The position numbers and the translations under genes were made by a program. A stretch of 64,000 nt of DNA, taken from positions 1 through 64,000 of the forward strand of contig NZ_JAOWPT010000012.1 of assembly GCF_025753855.1 (NCBI RefSeq), in the 5' to 3' direction. Origin of the DNA: Mesorhizobium sp. ZC-5 (lineage in GTDB: Bacteria > Pseudomonadota > Alphaproteobacteria > Rhizobiales > Rhizobiaceae). Below the pieces are notes generated by a model. It saw nothing but the letters and a program-made list of their open reading frames with translations. It did no database searches and had not been told where the DNA came from. Positions 42,885 to 51,714 of the stretch are shown one piece after another (position 1 is the stretch's first letter; each line of letters begins with the position of its first letter).

Positions 42885-44696
42885 GTGAATTTTGAAGAGC
42901 GAATTTCCAGCGAGATCGGCGGCAATCGGGCAAAGGTGTCCCTCGGGCAGGTTCTGTCCTGTCGCGGTTCGGAAGCCCGGATCGGATTGAGCGGATTGCC
43001 TTCATTGGGCACCGAACGCGCCACGATCGGCAAGTTCGTCGCCATCAAATGCGGACAGACGCTGTCCGTAGGCATGATTTCCGAGGTGACCAACACCCAA
43101 TCCGACAGTAGGTCGGCCCCGGGTTACAGTGCTGTCGCTCGCGTCGATCTGATGGGAGAGATCGTTCTCGCTCCCGGCCAGGCAAACGTTTTTCGCCGCG
43201 GTGTTCGCAACTACCCTGCAATCGGCGACCAGGCCGAAGTGATATCCCGGTCGGACCTCAACCTCATCTACGCGCCCGCCGATGAAAGCTCGATCTCGAT
43301 CGGGCATCTGCATCAGGACGCATCGATTCCCGCCAGCGTTAACGTGGAAGGTTTGCTGACCAAGCATTTCGCCGTTCTGGGATCGACCGGTGTTGGCAAG
43401 TCCAGCGGAGTGGCGGTGATTCTGGGTGAGCTTATGAAGGCGAGGCCGGACGTTCGCATTCTGTTGCTCGACGTTCACAACGAGTACGGCAAAAGCTTCG
43501 CCGAAGACGCGATCGTCATTGGCTCTCACAATTTCAAGCTGCCGTTCTGGTTGCTGAATTTTGATGAGATGACCGACATCATCTATGGTGGAAAACCAGC
43601 GATCCCTGAAGAAGTAGAGATCCTGGCCGAACTGATCCCCGTCGCGAAAGGGGTCTACCTGAATTACAAAAACGGCGGCGATCGCCCCATCTTGTCGCGC
43701 AAGAGCCACAAGATCGGCGGTTTCACGGCTGACACTCCGTCCCCTTACCTCGTCCAGGACCTGCTTTCGCTTATCGATGAGCGGATGGGCAAGCTGGAGA
43801 ATCGCTCCACGCGGATGGCTCATCACCGGCTGATGATGCGCATCGAGGGCATCAAGAACGACCAGCGCTATTCATTCATGTTCGAGAACGCGAATGTAGG
43901 CGGCGATACGATGGCGGCGGTGCTCAACCAGCTGTTCCATCTTGATTCCGAAAAGCGCGGCGTCACCATCCTGAAATTGGCGAGTCTTCCTGGCGAAGTC
44001 GTCGATGCAATCGTCTGCGTGACCGCCCGTCTCGCATTCGAGTTCGGTCTGTGGAGCGATGGCGGTATTCCGCTGCTCCTGGTGTGCGAGGAGGCGCATC
44101 GCTACGCTTCCGCCGATCATTCGCTCGGGTTTGCTCCGGCACGCCGGGCTTTATCGAGAATCGCCAAGGAAGGTCGCAAATATGGCGTCCACCTTGGCCT
44201 GGTTACGCAACGGCCGGCCGAGTTGGATCCGACGATTATTTCGCAATGCAGCACGCTCTTCTTCATGCGCATGGCGAACGACAGCGATCAGCACATCATG
44301 CGATCCGCGGTCTCCTATGCGACGGAAAATCTGCTGTCCTTCATTCCGTCGCTCGGCACCGGAGAGGTGGTCGGTATCGGGGAAGGCATGCCATTGCCCG
44401 CGCGGTTTTCGTTCAACACCTTGCCCAGGGAACTGTTGCCCTGCAGCGAGCCAGGGACCGATGACTCGCATGAGGTCAAGAATCTCGGACGTGGGGAGCT
44501 CGTAAAACGAGCAGTCGAGCGCTGGCGCCGCGCCACCACCAATCAGACCCCCTGGTTGATGGAAGAGAACACGCCCGAAATCGAGAAGGCTCCCGAAACC
44601 CAAAGCGCCCTGACGCGTGGCTTGCAGGCTTTGGCGGCGGAGCACGAGCGGCTTCGCCCCCTCGATCCCGAGCGATATACGTTGCTGAAGCGCTAG
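42885..44696 (+). CDS. HerA-like hexameric ATPase/DNA translocase
   Basis: A 603-residue P-loop ATPase of the HerA/FtsK class (DUF87). N-terminal HAS-barrel-like region, Walker A 'GSTGVGKSSG' at residues 166-175, Walker B 'LLLVCEEAHRYAS', and a sensor-like 'GLVTQRPAELDPTIISQCST'. HerA enzymes translocate on DNA ends, usually with the nuclease NurA; no NurA is beside it. The start is GTG 42885, supported by GGCGGGGG upstream; a TTG at 42840 is poorer. It sits between EAL and GGDEF-EAL genes on the same strand, 41 nt before the latter. Confidence 0.88.
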   Translation: MNFEERISSEIGGNRAKVSLGQVLSCRGSEARIGLSGLPSLGTERATIGKFVAIKCGQTLSVGMISEVTNTQSDSRSAPGYSAVARVDLMGEIVLAPGQANVFRRGVRNYPAIGDQAEVISRSDLNLIYAPADESSISIGHLHQDASIPASVNVEGLLTKHFAVLGSTGVGKSSGVAVILGELMKARPDVRILLLDVHNEYGKSFAEDAIVIGSHNFKLPFWLLNFDEMTDIIYGGKPAIPEEVEILAELIPVAKGVYLNYKNGGDRPILSRKSHKIGGFTADTPSPYLVQDLLSLIDERMGKLENRSTRMAHHRLMMRIEGIKNDQRYSFMFENANVGGDTMAAVLNQLFHLDSEKRGVTILKLASLPGEVVDAIVCVTARLAFEFGLWSDGGIPLLLVCEEAHRYASADHSLGFAPARRALSRIAKEGRKYGVHLGLVTQRPAELDPTIISQCSTLFFMRMANDSDQHIMRSAVSYATENLLSFIPSLGTGEVVGIGEGMPLPARFSFNTLPRELLPCSEPGTDDSHEVKNLGRGELVKRAVERWRRATTNQTPWLMEENTPEIEKAPETQSALTRGLQALAAEHERLRPLDPERYTLLKR

Positions 44697-44737
44697 ATCG
44701 AACGACCGATCGCAGTCTTGGATTTTGTTGCAATAAA

Positions 44738-46423
44738 ATGTCACCGGAAATTGCCCACAGTCTCACTGATCAAACCAGTCCGGCCACCGATTGGGCTGCT
44801 GGTGGTCGGGATCAATCTGGAGCGACCGCAACATTCCATCCGTTGAATGCCATTCTCGAAGGCGCCGGATTCGGCATCGAGATCAGGTCTGCGCTAGGGA
44901 CTACCGTTTATTCCAACAAACTTGGTTTGTTGGCGCATGAACTGACAACGGAAGGCAATGCAAATCCCGGCCGGAAATTCCGCAGCAGGAGGTATGATGT
45001 CTCTTGCAGTGCGCAGAGTTACCGGGTTGACCTGACACTGGACGAGACGGAGCACGACGAGCGGGAACGTGAACTCATCCAGAAAGCGTATTTCGACGAC
45101 CTGACCAGGCTGCCGAACCGCGCGTTGTTCGAGCGGAGCGTCCAGTCCCTTATCGAGGACGGCCAGCCGCCTTTCGCACTGGCCTTCCTCGATATCGACG
45201 GCTTCAAGCAGGTCAACGACTACTACGGACACGATACAGGCGACGAACTGCTCGCGAAAATCGCTGAACGTCTGGGCGGCAGCTTGCGTTCATCAGACAT
45301 GCTGGCGCGCCTCGGAGGCGACGAGTTTGCCCTCCTGATTTCACCTTTCGGCGAGATGGATGAACTTGTCGAAACCATCGGCTGGATCGCCAGCCGGATC
45401 AAAGACCCTTTCTTCGTCATGGGACATGAAGTTTTTACCTCGGCTTCGATTGGCGTCAGCATCTATTCGCGCGACGGCAGCAACTATGAGATGCTTCGCT
45501 CGAATGCGGATCGCGCGATGTACAAGAGCAAGGGCAAGGCCAAGGGTTCGATACAATTCTTCGATTCCAGCATTGAACACGCGGCGGCCGAGCGCAGCCG
45601 CCTGGAACAGAGGCTCAGGCTTGCAATCCGCGACCGTCGGGTCTGCTGCGCATATCAACCAAAGGTCGATCTCCGCTCGGGAGCCGTTGCCGGTATCGAG
45701 GTTCTTATGCGCTGGCGAGACGAGGACGGCGCCATCCAGCCGCCTGGAGAGTTCCTGCAACTCGCCATTGAGTTGGGACTCATGGATGACCTTACTCATC
45801 TTATTCTCGCCGAGACCATACGATCGATCGACCGCATCAACGAGGCGTTCGGCGCCGGCTGTTCGATCAGCATCAATGTCGCTGCCCGACAGGCGGACAA
45901 CCCGGATTTCATGGAATCCCTGGTAGCTGCGCTGGACGTGACCGGCTTTGCGGACAGGTTCATGCTGGAATTGACCGAAGAGGCGTTTCTTTCAAAAAGC
46001 GTCTTCCAGACGCGGATATTGCCGCTGGTCAGGAAAACCGGCGCGCGCGTTTCGATCGATGATTTTGGCAGCGGGTATTCCTCGCTGTCGGCCTTGGCCG
46101 ACATAACCGCCGACGAAGTGAAGGTCGATCGTTCGTTCATTACGGACATCCACAAGAAGCCGCGCAACCAATCGATCCTCAAGGCGATCGAGGCGCTGGG
46201 ACATTCGCTCGGCATGTCCGTGATCGTCGAAGGTGTCGAGACCTTCGAGGAGTTGGCGTACTTGCAGGCCGCGACGCGGATCAAATATGCCCAAGGCTAC
46301 TATTTTTCCCAGGCTATCCTTCTGGAGGATCTGGAGGCGGTTTCGATCAGCGAATTGCGGCCCACCTCGCTCGCCCGCAGCAACGCGCCCAGCAGAACTG
46401 CGGGCTATGCTGGGAGCCGTTGA
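44738..46423 (+). CDS. GGDEF-EAL bifunctional c-di-GMP protein
   Basis: A 561-residue cytoplasmic protein: a PAS-like N-terminus (about 35-110), a GGDEF domain with intact G193-G-D-E-F197 and an inhibitory RxxD site at 184-187, and a C-terminal EAL domain with E-V-L, 'NVAARQ', 'ELTEE', 'IDDFGSGYSSL', 'VKVDRSF', and 'VEGVET'. Both activities look possible, so it may make or degrade c-di-GMP depending on input. No membrane segment. It follows the HerA-like gene by 41 nt and may be co-transcribed with it. Confidence 0.92.
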   Translation: MSPEIAHSLTDQTSPATDWAAGGRDQSGATATFHPLNAILEGAGFGIEIRSALGTTVYSNKLGLLAHELTTEGNANPGRKFRSRRYDVSCSAQSYRVDLTLDETEHDERERELIQKAYFDDLTRLPNRALFERSVQSLIEDGQPPFALAFLDIDGFKQVNDYYGHDTGDELLAKIAERLGGSLRSSDMLARLGGDEFALLISPFGEMDELVETIGWIASRIKDPFFVMGHEVFTSASIGVSIYSRDGSNYEMLRSNADRAMYKSKGKAKGSIQFFDSSIEHAAAERSRLEQRLRLAIRDRRVCCAYQPKVDLRSGAVAGIEVLMRWRDEDGAIQPPGEFLQLAIELGLMDDLTHLILAETIRSIDRINEAFGAGCSISINVAARQADNPDFMESLVAALDVTGFADRFMLELTEEAFLSKSVFQTRILPLVRKTGARVSIDDFGSGYSSLSALADITADEVKVDRSFITDIHKKPRNQSILKAIEALGHSLGMSVIVEGVETFEELAYLQAATRIKYAQGYYFSQAILLEDLEAVSISELRPTSLARSNAPSRTAGYAGSR

Positions 46424-46580
46424 TTCCTGAGATCCGGCTTCGCCTGAACAACCGTCGGTGTCGGACCGGTTGGGACATCGATGCCCGGCATCAGCGCGAC
46501 TGATGCTTTCCCAAAAACAACTGACTGGAAGCCGCTCCATCGTCCGGGGTATTTGCAACGGAATTGGGAGGAAGCGCCAC

Positions 46581-47198
46581 GTGATCACCCTCTACGGCAT
46601 GACCGACAGCGGCAATTGCTACAAACCCAGGCTGCTGTTGGCGAAGCTTGGCGAGCCGTTTCGCCACGTCGAGACCAACGCGATGGATGGTTCGACCCAT
46701 TATGCCGAGTTTCTGGCCAAGAACCCCAATGGCAAGGTGCCGCTGATGGAGTTCGAGGACGGAAGGCTGTTGGCTGAATCGAACGCCATGTTGCTCTATC
46801 TGGCGGAGGGAACGCGCTTTGTCCCCGCACGGCACTATGAGCGGGGTCTGGCCTATCAATGGCTGTTCTTCGAACAATACAGCCACGAACCCTATGTGGC
46901 GGTGAGGCGCGCGCTGTTGAGATTTCCCGAGCGAGCGAAGGATGCAACGCCGGAGCGGCTGGCGTCGACGCTTGCGGGCGGCAACAAGGCGCTCGATGTC
47001 ATGGAAGCCCAGTTGAAGCGCACACCGTTCCTTGTCGGTGATGCAATCTCGGTCGCGGACATCTCTCTTTATGCCTACACGCATGACGCCGGTCTGCATG
47101 GATTCGATCTCGGATCGTTTCCTGCGGTGTCGGCGTGGCTGCGGCGGGTCGAGGCCGACGATGGCCACGTGCCGCTCGACTGGACGCCGTCGGCTTAA
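46581..47198 (+). CDS. glutathione S-transferase family protein
   Basis: A 205-residue GST. The N-terminal thioredoxin-like domain shows 'ITLYGMTDSGNCYKPRLLLA', with Ser/Asn/Cys near the glutathione site and 'NGKVPLMEF' carrying the cis-Pro; 'LLAESNAMLLYLAEG' binds the glutathione glutamyl group. The helical C-terminal domain ends 'VPLDWTPSA'. The start is GTG 46581 with GGGAGGA at about 9 nt; an earlier ATG at 46458 adds unlike sequence. Substrate unknown. A hairpin follows the stop. Confidence 0.9.
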   Translation: MITLYGMTDSGNCYKPRLLLAKLGEPFRHVETNAMDGSTHYAEFLAKNPNGKVPLMEFEDGRLLAESNAMLLYLAEGTRFVPARHYERGLAYQWLFFEQYSHEPYVAVRRALLRFPERAKDATPERLASTLAGGNKALDVMEAQLKRTPFLVGDAISVADISLYAYTHDAGLHGFDLGSFPAVSAWLRRVEADDGHVPLDWTPSA

Positions 47199-47212
47199 CG
47201 CCAGACGCAAAA

Positions 47213-47234
47213 AAGGCGGGACTGATCCCGCCTT
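47213..47234. terminator. hairpin terminator between GST and cspA genes
   Basis: AAGGCGGGA/TCCCGCCTT with a 4-nt loop. On the minus strand it is followed by a T6 run, so it fits best as the terminator of cspA, though it lies about 165 nt past that stop. It may also end the GST transcript. Confidence 0.6.
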
Positions 47235-47399
47235 CCACTGCTTGGTAGCCTGATCTGTAACATGCTCGGTTCCGGTGTCGGCAGCAATCTGCTGCGTCGA
47301 CGTCCGGTTCGTCATCATGCACTCGCGCGCTCTTGGCGCGGCCGCCAGTACATCCGTGACTTGCCGCGCGCTTCCGGTTGCCCGGGGCGCGCGAAAAAA

Positions 47400-47612
47400 T
47401 CAGGCTGCCTTGCTAAGAGATCCAGCGGACGACTTGCCGGTGCGGCGGTCCTGCTCGATCTCGAAGTTGATTTTCTGGCCTTCAACGAGGTTCGTCATGC
47501 CAGCGCGCTCGACAGCGGAGATGTGGACGAAAACGTCCGCGCCGCCGTTGTCCGGCTGAATGAAGCCGAAGCCCTTGGTGCTGTTGAACCACTTAACGGT
47601 GCCAGTAGCCAT
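47400..47612 (-). CDS. cspA: cold-shock protein, CspA family
   Basis: A 70-residue single-stranded nucleic-acid binding OB-fold protein. RNP1 is 'KGFGFIQ' and RNP2 'VFVHIS', both intact. It acts as an RNA chaperone. The start is ATG 47612, with AAGGA about 8 nt upstream; a longer frame begins 27 nt earlier. The 306 bp between it and the divergent 110-residue gene have no other gene and should contain its 5' untranslated leader, which in this family can fold in response to temperature. Confidence 0.95.
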   Translation of the reverse strand: MATGTVKWFNSTKGFGFIQPDNGGADVFVHISAVERAGMTNLVEGQKINFEIEQDRRTGKSSAGSLSKAA

Positions 47613-47918
47613 ATGCGTATTCCTTGACAAAGTTTGCAACGTGAATAGTCCGACTAGATGTCAGACCGGTTGTATCGAGATTTTGGAGATAGACGTCAGC
47701 AAACGCGGGTTCCGCGGGGCCACTAGATCGATCGGCCGAAATATCAACGGAACGGATATAGGCCGGAAAGCCCGCCAACACAAGAGGCATTGGGCAACTA
47801 TTCCTCGAACGGGCATTGGCAGGTGCCCTAACGTCGCCTAAATCCATTGCAACGGGTGAAACAGAGCACCGTTGCCGTCCGTATCTTCAGACGAAGAACC
47901 CTCCGTGGAGGCTGGACC

Positions 47919-48248
47919 ATGATGAAATTTCTGCTCGCGATGTCGGTCCTGCTGGTTTCCATGCCGGCGCACGCGATCACCCGCTACAACTCGACCAGCA
48001 TGACCTGCCAGGAGGTCCAGGCGACGATCCGCCGGGATGGCGCGGCCATCATGCGCTATCGATCGACCCGCAATCCATCGCTTCAGCTTTATGGCCGCTA
48101 CGTCAGCGACGATCGCTTCTGCAAGCAGGAGGAGAGGGCGGAAACGGTCTTCATCCCCTCCGCAGACCGCAAATCCTGTCCGGTCTACGAATGCAAGGTC
48201 GTGGATTTCGACGACGATTTCCCGATCTTCCGGCTGCGTCGCGACTGA
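47919..48248 (+). CDS. small exported Cys-containing protein
   Basis: A 109-residue protein with a clear signal peptide ('MMKFLLAMSVLLVSMPAHA', cleavage after Ala19). The mature part has four cysteines ('MTCQEV', 'RFCKQE', 'KSCPVYEC') that could form two disulfides in the periplasm. The family is not recognised. GGAGG lies about 8 nt before ATG 47919. It is convergent with ogt, and is the same size as small rhizobial envelope proteins of unknown role. Confidence 0.8.
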   Translation: MMKFLLAMSVLLVSMPAHAITRYNSTSMTCQEVQATIRRDGAAIMRYRSTRNPSLQLYGRYVSDDRFCKQEERAETVFIPSADRKSCPVYECKVVDFDDDFPIFRLRRD

Positions 48249-48259
48249 GCGATCGCGCC

Positions 48260-48817
48260 TCAAAACCCGAATGCAGTCTGAGCCGGCGGTGGCGGACCGA
48301 CGCGCACGCCTTCCATGTTGAGTAGCTTTTCCTTGGTGGTGCTTCCGCCGGGAGCCGAAAATCCGCCGATCTTGTTGCCGGCTGCCAGGATGCGATGGCA
48401 CGGCACGACGATCGGTACCGGATTCTGGCCGAGAGCCTGGCCGGTATCGCGCGCTTCGCCCGGATAGCCTGCGCGGGTTGCCAGTTCGCCATATGTCGTG
48501 GTCTCGCCAAAGGCGAGCTTGCGGGCGGCATCGTAGATCGCCAGCCGGAAGGCATCGATGCCGGTGAGGTCCACGGGCACCGAGGAGAAATCGACTTGCT
48601 CGCCCGCTGCATAGCGCCTCAGGGTCTCGACAATCTCGGCCACCCAGGCAGGAGGATCGCTTTCGACGCCGTCGACCGTGCGGCGCTGCAGCCGGCGTTC
48701 CGTCGCGGTGCGGTCATGCGAAGGCAATTGCAACTGAGTCAGGCCCTTTTCGCTCCAGGCGATACCGAGCCAGCCGAGCGGCGTTTCGAATACGTGGTAT
48801 TTTTGCAAGGAAGACAT
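48260..48817 (-). CDS. ogt: methylated-DNA-protein-cysteine methyltransferase
   Basis: A 185-residue suicide DNA-repair protein that removes alkyl groups from O6-alkylguanine. The active site 'VPCHRI' is intact, with the Asn hinge in 'ALGQNPVPIVVPCHR' and 'GETTTYGELA' before it. The N-terminal domain is short, as in Ogt-type rather than Ada-type proteins. The start is set at ATG 48817 with GGGAA upstream; 33 nt more are open. It appears to be single. Confidence 0.94.
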   Translation of the reverse strand: MSSLQKYHVFETPLGWLGIAWSEKGLTQLQLPSHDRTATERRLQRRTVDGVESDPPAWVAEIVETLRRYAAGEQVDFSSVPVDLTGIDAFRLAIYDAARKLAFGETTTYGELATRAGYPGEARDTGQALGQNPVPIVVPCHRILAAGNKIGGFSAPGGSTTKEKLLNMEGVRVGPPPPAQTAFGF

Positions 48818-49003
48818 GGCAAATTCCCAACGGTCTTGTCTCTTGATCATGAACTGGTCCGACGGACATTTCAGGAACGGCCGTCAGCTACCCATGCACC
48901 GTAATCTAGTGTGCCGCGGCGTTTTCGAACACCCGATTCCAGACACGTTGCTGACACAACGGCCTTGATGTAAGGAGAACCAGGGCGCGACGCCTGTTTT
49001 TTG

Positions 49004-49675
49004 ATGGAACGAGAGGTGTTTTTGTCCGAAATCCGGACCTTCCTGGCGGTTGGCGCCATGCTTGCCTCGATCGGGCTGACCGCCTGTACGTCGACCGGCG
49101 ACAGCACGTCGGCAAGCCTTGCCATGTCCTCCAGTGCCGACCTGACGTTGCCGGACACCGTGGCGGTCGTGCCTACATCCTTCGCCCCGGATCCCACTGC
49201 ACCGGCAGCATTCGCGGAAACCAGCGAAGCCAAGGCAGCGGTGACCGAGGTGGCTTTCACGCCGAACGCCTATGCCAAGGCCAATACGCCCAGCAGTGAT
49301 CTCGACACGCTGATCGCCAAATACGCCGCGGTCTATGAAGTACCGGTCGACCTGGTGCGCCGCGTGGTCAAGCGCGAGAGCACGTTCAATCCGCGCGCTT
49401 ACAACAAGGGCCATTGGGGTCTGATGCAGATCAAGCATGCGACGGCGCGCGGCATGGGCTACACCGGTCCGGCGAAAGGCCTGCTCGACGCTGAGACCAA
49501 TCTCAAATACGCGGTGAAGTATCTGAAAGGCGCTTTCCTCGTCGCGGACGGCAACCAGGATCTCGCCGACCGGCTTTACCAGCGCGGCTATTATTATGAC
49601 GCTAAGCGCAAGGGCCTGCTCGACGAAACCGGGCTCGGCAAGGACCGGCGACGGCGGATGGCGTCCAATTCCTGA
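49004..49675 (+). CDS. lytic transglycosylase (SLT) lipoprotein
   Basis: A 223-residue lipoprotein with a lipobox 'IGLTAC' and a low-complexity Thr/Ala/Ser linker to about residue 95. An SLT domain follows, with the catalytic Glu in 'VVKRESTFNP' and the core motif 'GLMQI'. It cleaves peptidoglycan with formation of 1,6-anhydromuramic acid. The start is uncertain: ATG 49004 has no ribosome site, while a TTG at 49022 has GAGAGG at 5-nt spacing and gives a compact signal peptide (MSEIRTFLAVGAML). The C-terminus is Arg- and Lys-rich. A hairpin follows. Confidence 0.88.
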   Translation: MEREVFLSEIRTFLAVGAMLASIGLTACTSTGDSTSASLAMSSSADLTLPDTVAVVPTSFAPDPTAPAAFAETSEAKAAVTEVAFTPNAYAKANTPSSDLDTLIAKYAAVYEVPVDLVRRVVKRESTFNPRAYNKGHWGLMQIKHATARGMGYTGPAKGLLDAETNLKYAVKYLKGAFLVADGNQDLADRLYQRGYYYDAKRKGLLDETGLGKDRRRRMASNS

Positions 49676-49688
49676 TTAAACATGCAAA

Positions 49689-49710
49689 AAGGGCGGCTTG
49701 GGCCGCCCTT
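49689..49710. terminator. hairpin terminator shared by convergent genes
   Basis: AAGGGCGGC/GCCGCCCTT with a 4-nt loop. The T5 run is on the minus-strand side, fitting the small exported protein gene, and it sits 13 bp past the SLT stop. Confidence 0.75.
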
Positions 49711-49731
49711 CTGCTATGCGGAATATCTCAT

Positions 49732-49965
49732 TTACTTCTTGAGCGTGTCGGCCGCCGGCATCGCGTCGGCGTTGCTTTTGGTCTGGTGCTTGCCGGAAAC
49801 GATCTTGCGGACGATCGAACCGGTCGACGTGCGGTCGAGTTCGGGCGTTGCCGGCTGGCTGACGCTCCGGGCTTCCGGATAGTGGAGGGTTGCGGCGAAA
49901 TCGCCTGCGAAAGCTGCGCCTGAAGTGACGGCGAGGGCCGCGAGGGTGAGAGCAATCGTCTTCAT
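49732..49965 (-). CDS. small exported protein (DUF680-like)
   Basis: A 77-residue protein with a signal peptide (MKTIALTLAALAVTSGAAFA) and a short polar mature part ending 'ADTLKK'. Its size and layout resemble the DUF680 proteins that are common in Mesorhizobium, but the match is by pattern only. GGAGA stands 7 nt before ATG 49965. Two copies of TTCGTACAT(A/G)TACG lie 43-98 bp upstream of the start and recur near the TetR gene, so this gene is a probable target of that regulator. Confidence 0.75.
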   Translation of the reverse strand: MKTIALTLAALAVTSGAAFAGDFAATLHYPEARSVSQPATPELDRTSTGSIVRKIVSGKHQTKSNADAMPAADTLKK

Positions 49966-50007
49966 GGTCATTCTCCGTTGGCAATAATTCTTATACGCGT
50001 ACGCTAC

Positions 50008-50063
50008 TTCGTACATATACGAGCCAATCGGGAGACTTTCAACATAATTTCGTACATGTACGG
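50008..50063. promoter_or_regulatory. pair of TetR-type operators upstream of the small exported protein gene
   Basis: CGTACATATACG (50010-50021) and the perfect palindrome CGTACATGTACG (50051-50062), both preceded by TT on the plus strand, are spaced 41 bp apart. The same motif flanks the promoter of the adjacent TetR gene. Confidence 0.6.
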
Positions 50064-50164
50064 TAAAATTTTCGAGAGCGCGCCGAAAACCCGGAGCGGC
50101 GGTACCTCGTGAAATGGCGATGCAGAGAATGACGATGCGGTTGTGCGCTGCCGGCGGGCAGAAT

Positions 50165-50809
50165 TCAGCAGAGGGCGGCTGGTCCTGACAGCGGCTGCAC
50201 TTCGCGCGAACGAATAGCGGCCAGTGCCAGTTCGATGACGGCGTCGGCATAGTCCTGGCCGGGGCCGAACGAATACTGCGGAAAGTTGATCACGGCCGAG
50301 ATCGCACCGTGGGTGGTGGTCCACAGGAAGGTCGTGATGGCGTGCTCGTCGCCCTTGAGCAGGCCCGCCTCGAGGCAAGCCATCACGCATTTGCGCATCG
50401 ACAGCAGCGCCGGGTTTTTCTTCTCCAGTTCCGCCGCCATCTCCGGGTCGGCCGGCTGCGGTTTCTGGGTCATGAAGATGATGCGGTACTCGTTCGGGTT
50501 TTCGAGGCCGAAGGCGGCGAACTCGCGCATGCCGTGGCGCAGCGCCGCAAGGGGTTCTTCTGGCAGGTTGCGCTCGGCCCGCCGCGCCAACTGCTCGAAG
50601 ACGTCTTCGGCGAGCGCCAGCAGGATATCCTGCTTGTCGGCGAAATAGGAATAGACCGACATCGGCGCATAGCCGACGCGCTTCGCCAGCTTGCGGATGG
50701 TGAGGCCCTCATAGCCCTCGTCCTTGACCAGCGCATGGGCGGCGGCGACAAGCTCTGAGCGCAGCTCGGCCTTGTGACGTTCCCGGCGGCTCTGGACGGT
50801 GACCGGCAT
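50165..50809 (-). CDS. TetR-family transcriptional regulator
   Basis: A 214-residue regulator. The N-terminal helix-turn-helix is 'LTIRKLAKRVGYAPMSVYSYF' (residues about 35-55); the C-terminal ligand-binding part is of the all-helical TetR_C type. The start is chosen at ATG 50809, with AGGA upstream; a GTG at 50845 would overlap the operator. Palindromic motifs flank a TATAAT at its promoter, indicating autoregulation. The same motif lies before the adjacent small exported protein gene. The inducer is unknown. Confidence 0.9.
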   Translation of the reverse strand: MPVTVQSRRERHKAELRSELVAAAHALVKDEGYEGLTIRKLAKRVGYAPMSVYSYFADKQDILLALAEDVFEQLARRAERNLPEEPLAALRHGMREFAAFGLENPNEYRIIFMTQKPQPADPEMAAELEKKNPALLSMRKCVMACLEAGLLKGDEHAITTFLWTTTHGAISAVINFPQYSFGPGQDYADAVIELALAAIRSREVQPLSGPAALC

Positions 50810-50833
50810 TTGCGTGGTGGTCCTGCTCTTCTT

Positions 50834-50864
50834 CCGTACCTGCACGAATTATATACGCTGTACG
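50834..50864 (-). promoter_or_regulatory. promoter of the TetR gene with embedded -10 and operators
   Basis: On the minus strand, two CGTAC-type motifs (the complements of CGTACCTGCACG at 50835-50846 and of the ATACGCTGTACGG end) flank a TATAAT -10 at 50849-50854. A regulator bound to either would cover the -10, the classic self-repression layout. Confidence 0.6.
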
Positions 50865-51089
50865 GGACCACAACAAGTTGAAGCTATTCCGGCTGCCTCA
50901 ACAAGGATTGACGCAACGTCATTTCCCGGCGCGGTTGGTGAATTCGGCATTTCGCACAATAGTTGCGGTCGATAGAGGGCATAAAGACATGAAAACAGTG
51001 TGCGGCCCTGACAACTTGGCGCGGGAAACTATCATTTGCCGATTTTTTTGATACATTTGGCTTGGGGATGGCTTGGGAGTGTGCGCTGA

Positions 51090-51542
51090 ATGACGAACGC
51101 GAAGGTACTGATCAACACGCAAGCGGGAACGATCGAACTGGAAGGTGAGGATTCCTTTGTCCGCACCTATCTGGACAAACTCATACCGATCATAGAGCGC
51201 GCCCGTTTCGGCGCCGGTGCGGTGATCGCCAATGGCGTCGCCATGGCGACCGGCGATGATACCGCCCCGAAGGTCCGCACCAGGCGCCGGGTCACGCCGA
51301 CGCCGCTGGGCGATTCCTGCCGCGACCGCGTCAAGCGGCTGCGCGACGACGGCTTCTTCGCCGAGAGGCGCGGCATCAGCGACATCGTGCACGGGCTCGA
51401 GGCGCAAGGGCATGCCCACAACGTCAACCAGGTGGGCGCTGCGCTCACCACCATGTTCGAGCGCAACGAGATCCAGCGCACCCCGGTGGAAGGCAAGTTC
51501 AAGTACCATTGGGAGCACGGCACGCAGTCCGTCGCGGCATGA
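51090..51542 (+). CDS. hypothetical protein with C-terminal winged-helix-like part
   Basis: A 150-residue protein I do not recognise. Residues 1-50 look like a small alpha/beta domain ('KVLINTQAGTIELEGEDSFV'). Residues 68-140 read like a winged helix ('DRVKRLRDDGFFAERRGISD', 'GAALTTMFERNEIQRTPVEG'). A DNA- or protein-binding role is possible. There is no signal peptide. It is flanked by a TetR gene on the other strand and a GFA gene 172 bp downstream. The GGGAG upstream is loosely spaced. Confidence 0.7.
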   Translation: MTNAKVLINTQAGTIELEGEDSFVRTYLDKLIPIIERARFGAGAVIANGVAMATGDDTAPKVRTRRRVTPTPLGDSCRDRVKRLRDDGFFAERRGISDIVHGLEAQGHAHNVNQVGAALTTMFERNEIQRTPVEGKFKYHWEHGTQSVAA

Positions 51543-51714
51543 GGCGTTCGCCCGCGCTTCATGCGGGCGGCGAACATCCCCAAACGAAATGAAATCCGAT
51601 GCGTCGTTCCCACGCAAGCTGATGGCAGCATAGCGCGCCTGCCGTCGTCCCCCGGTTTGCTTTCTCGTTCGTGCAGGCGATAAAACCGTCGACACGAACG
51701 GAGGAGCTTTTGCC

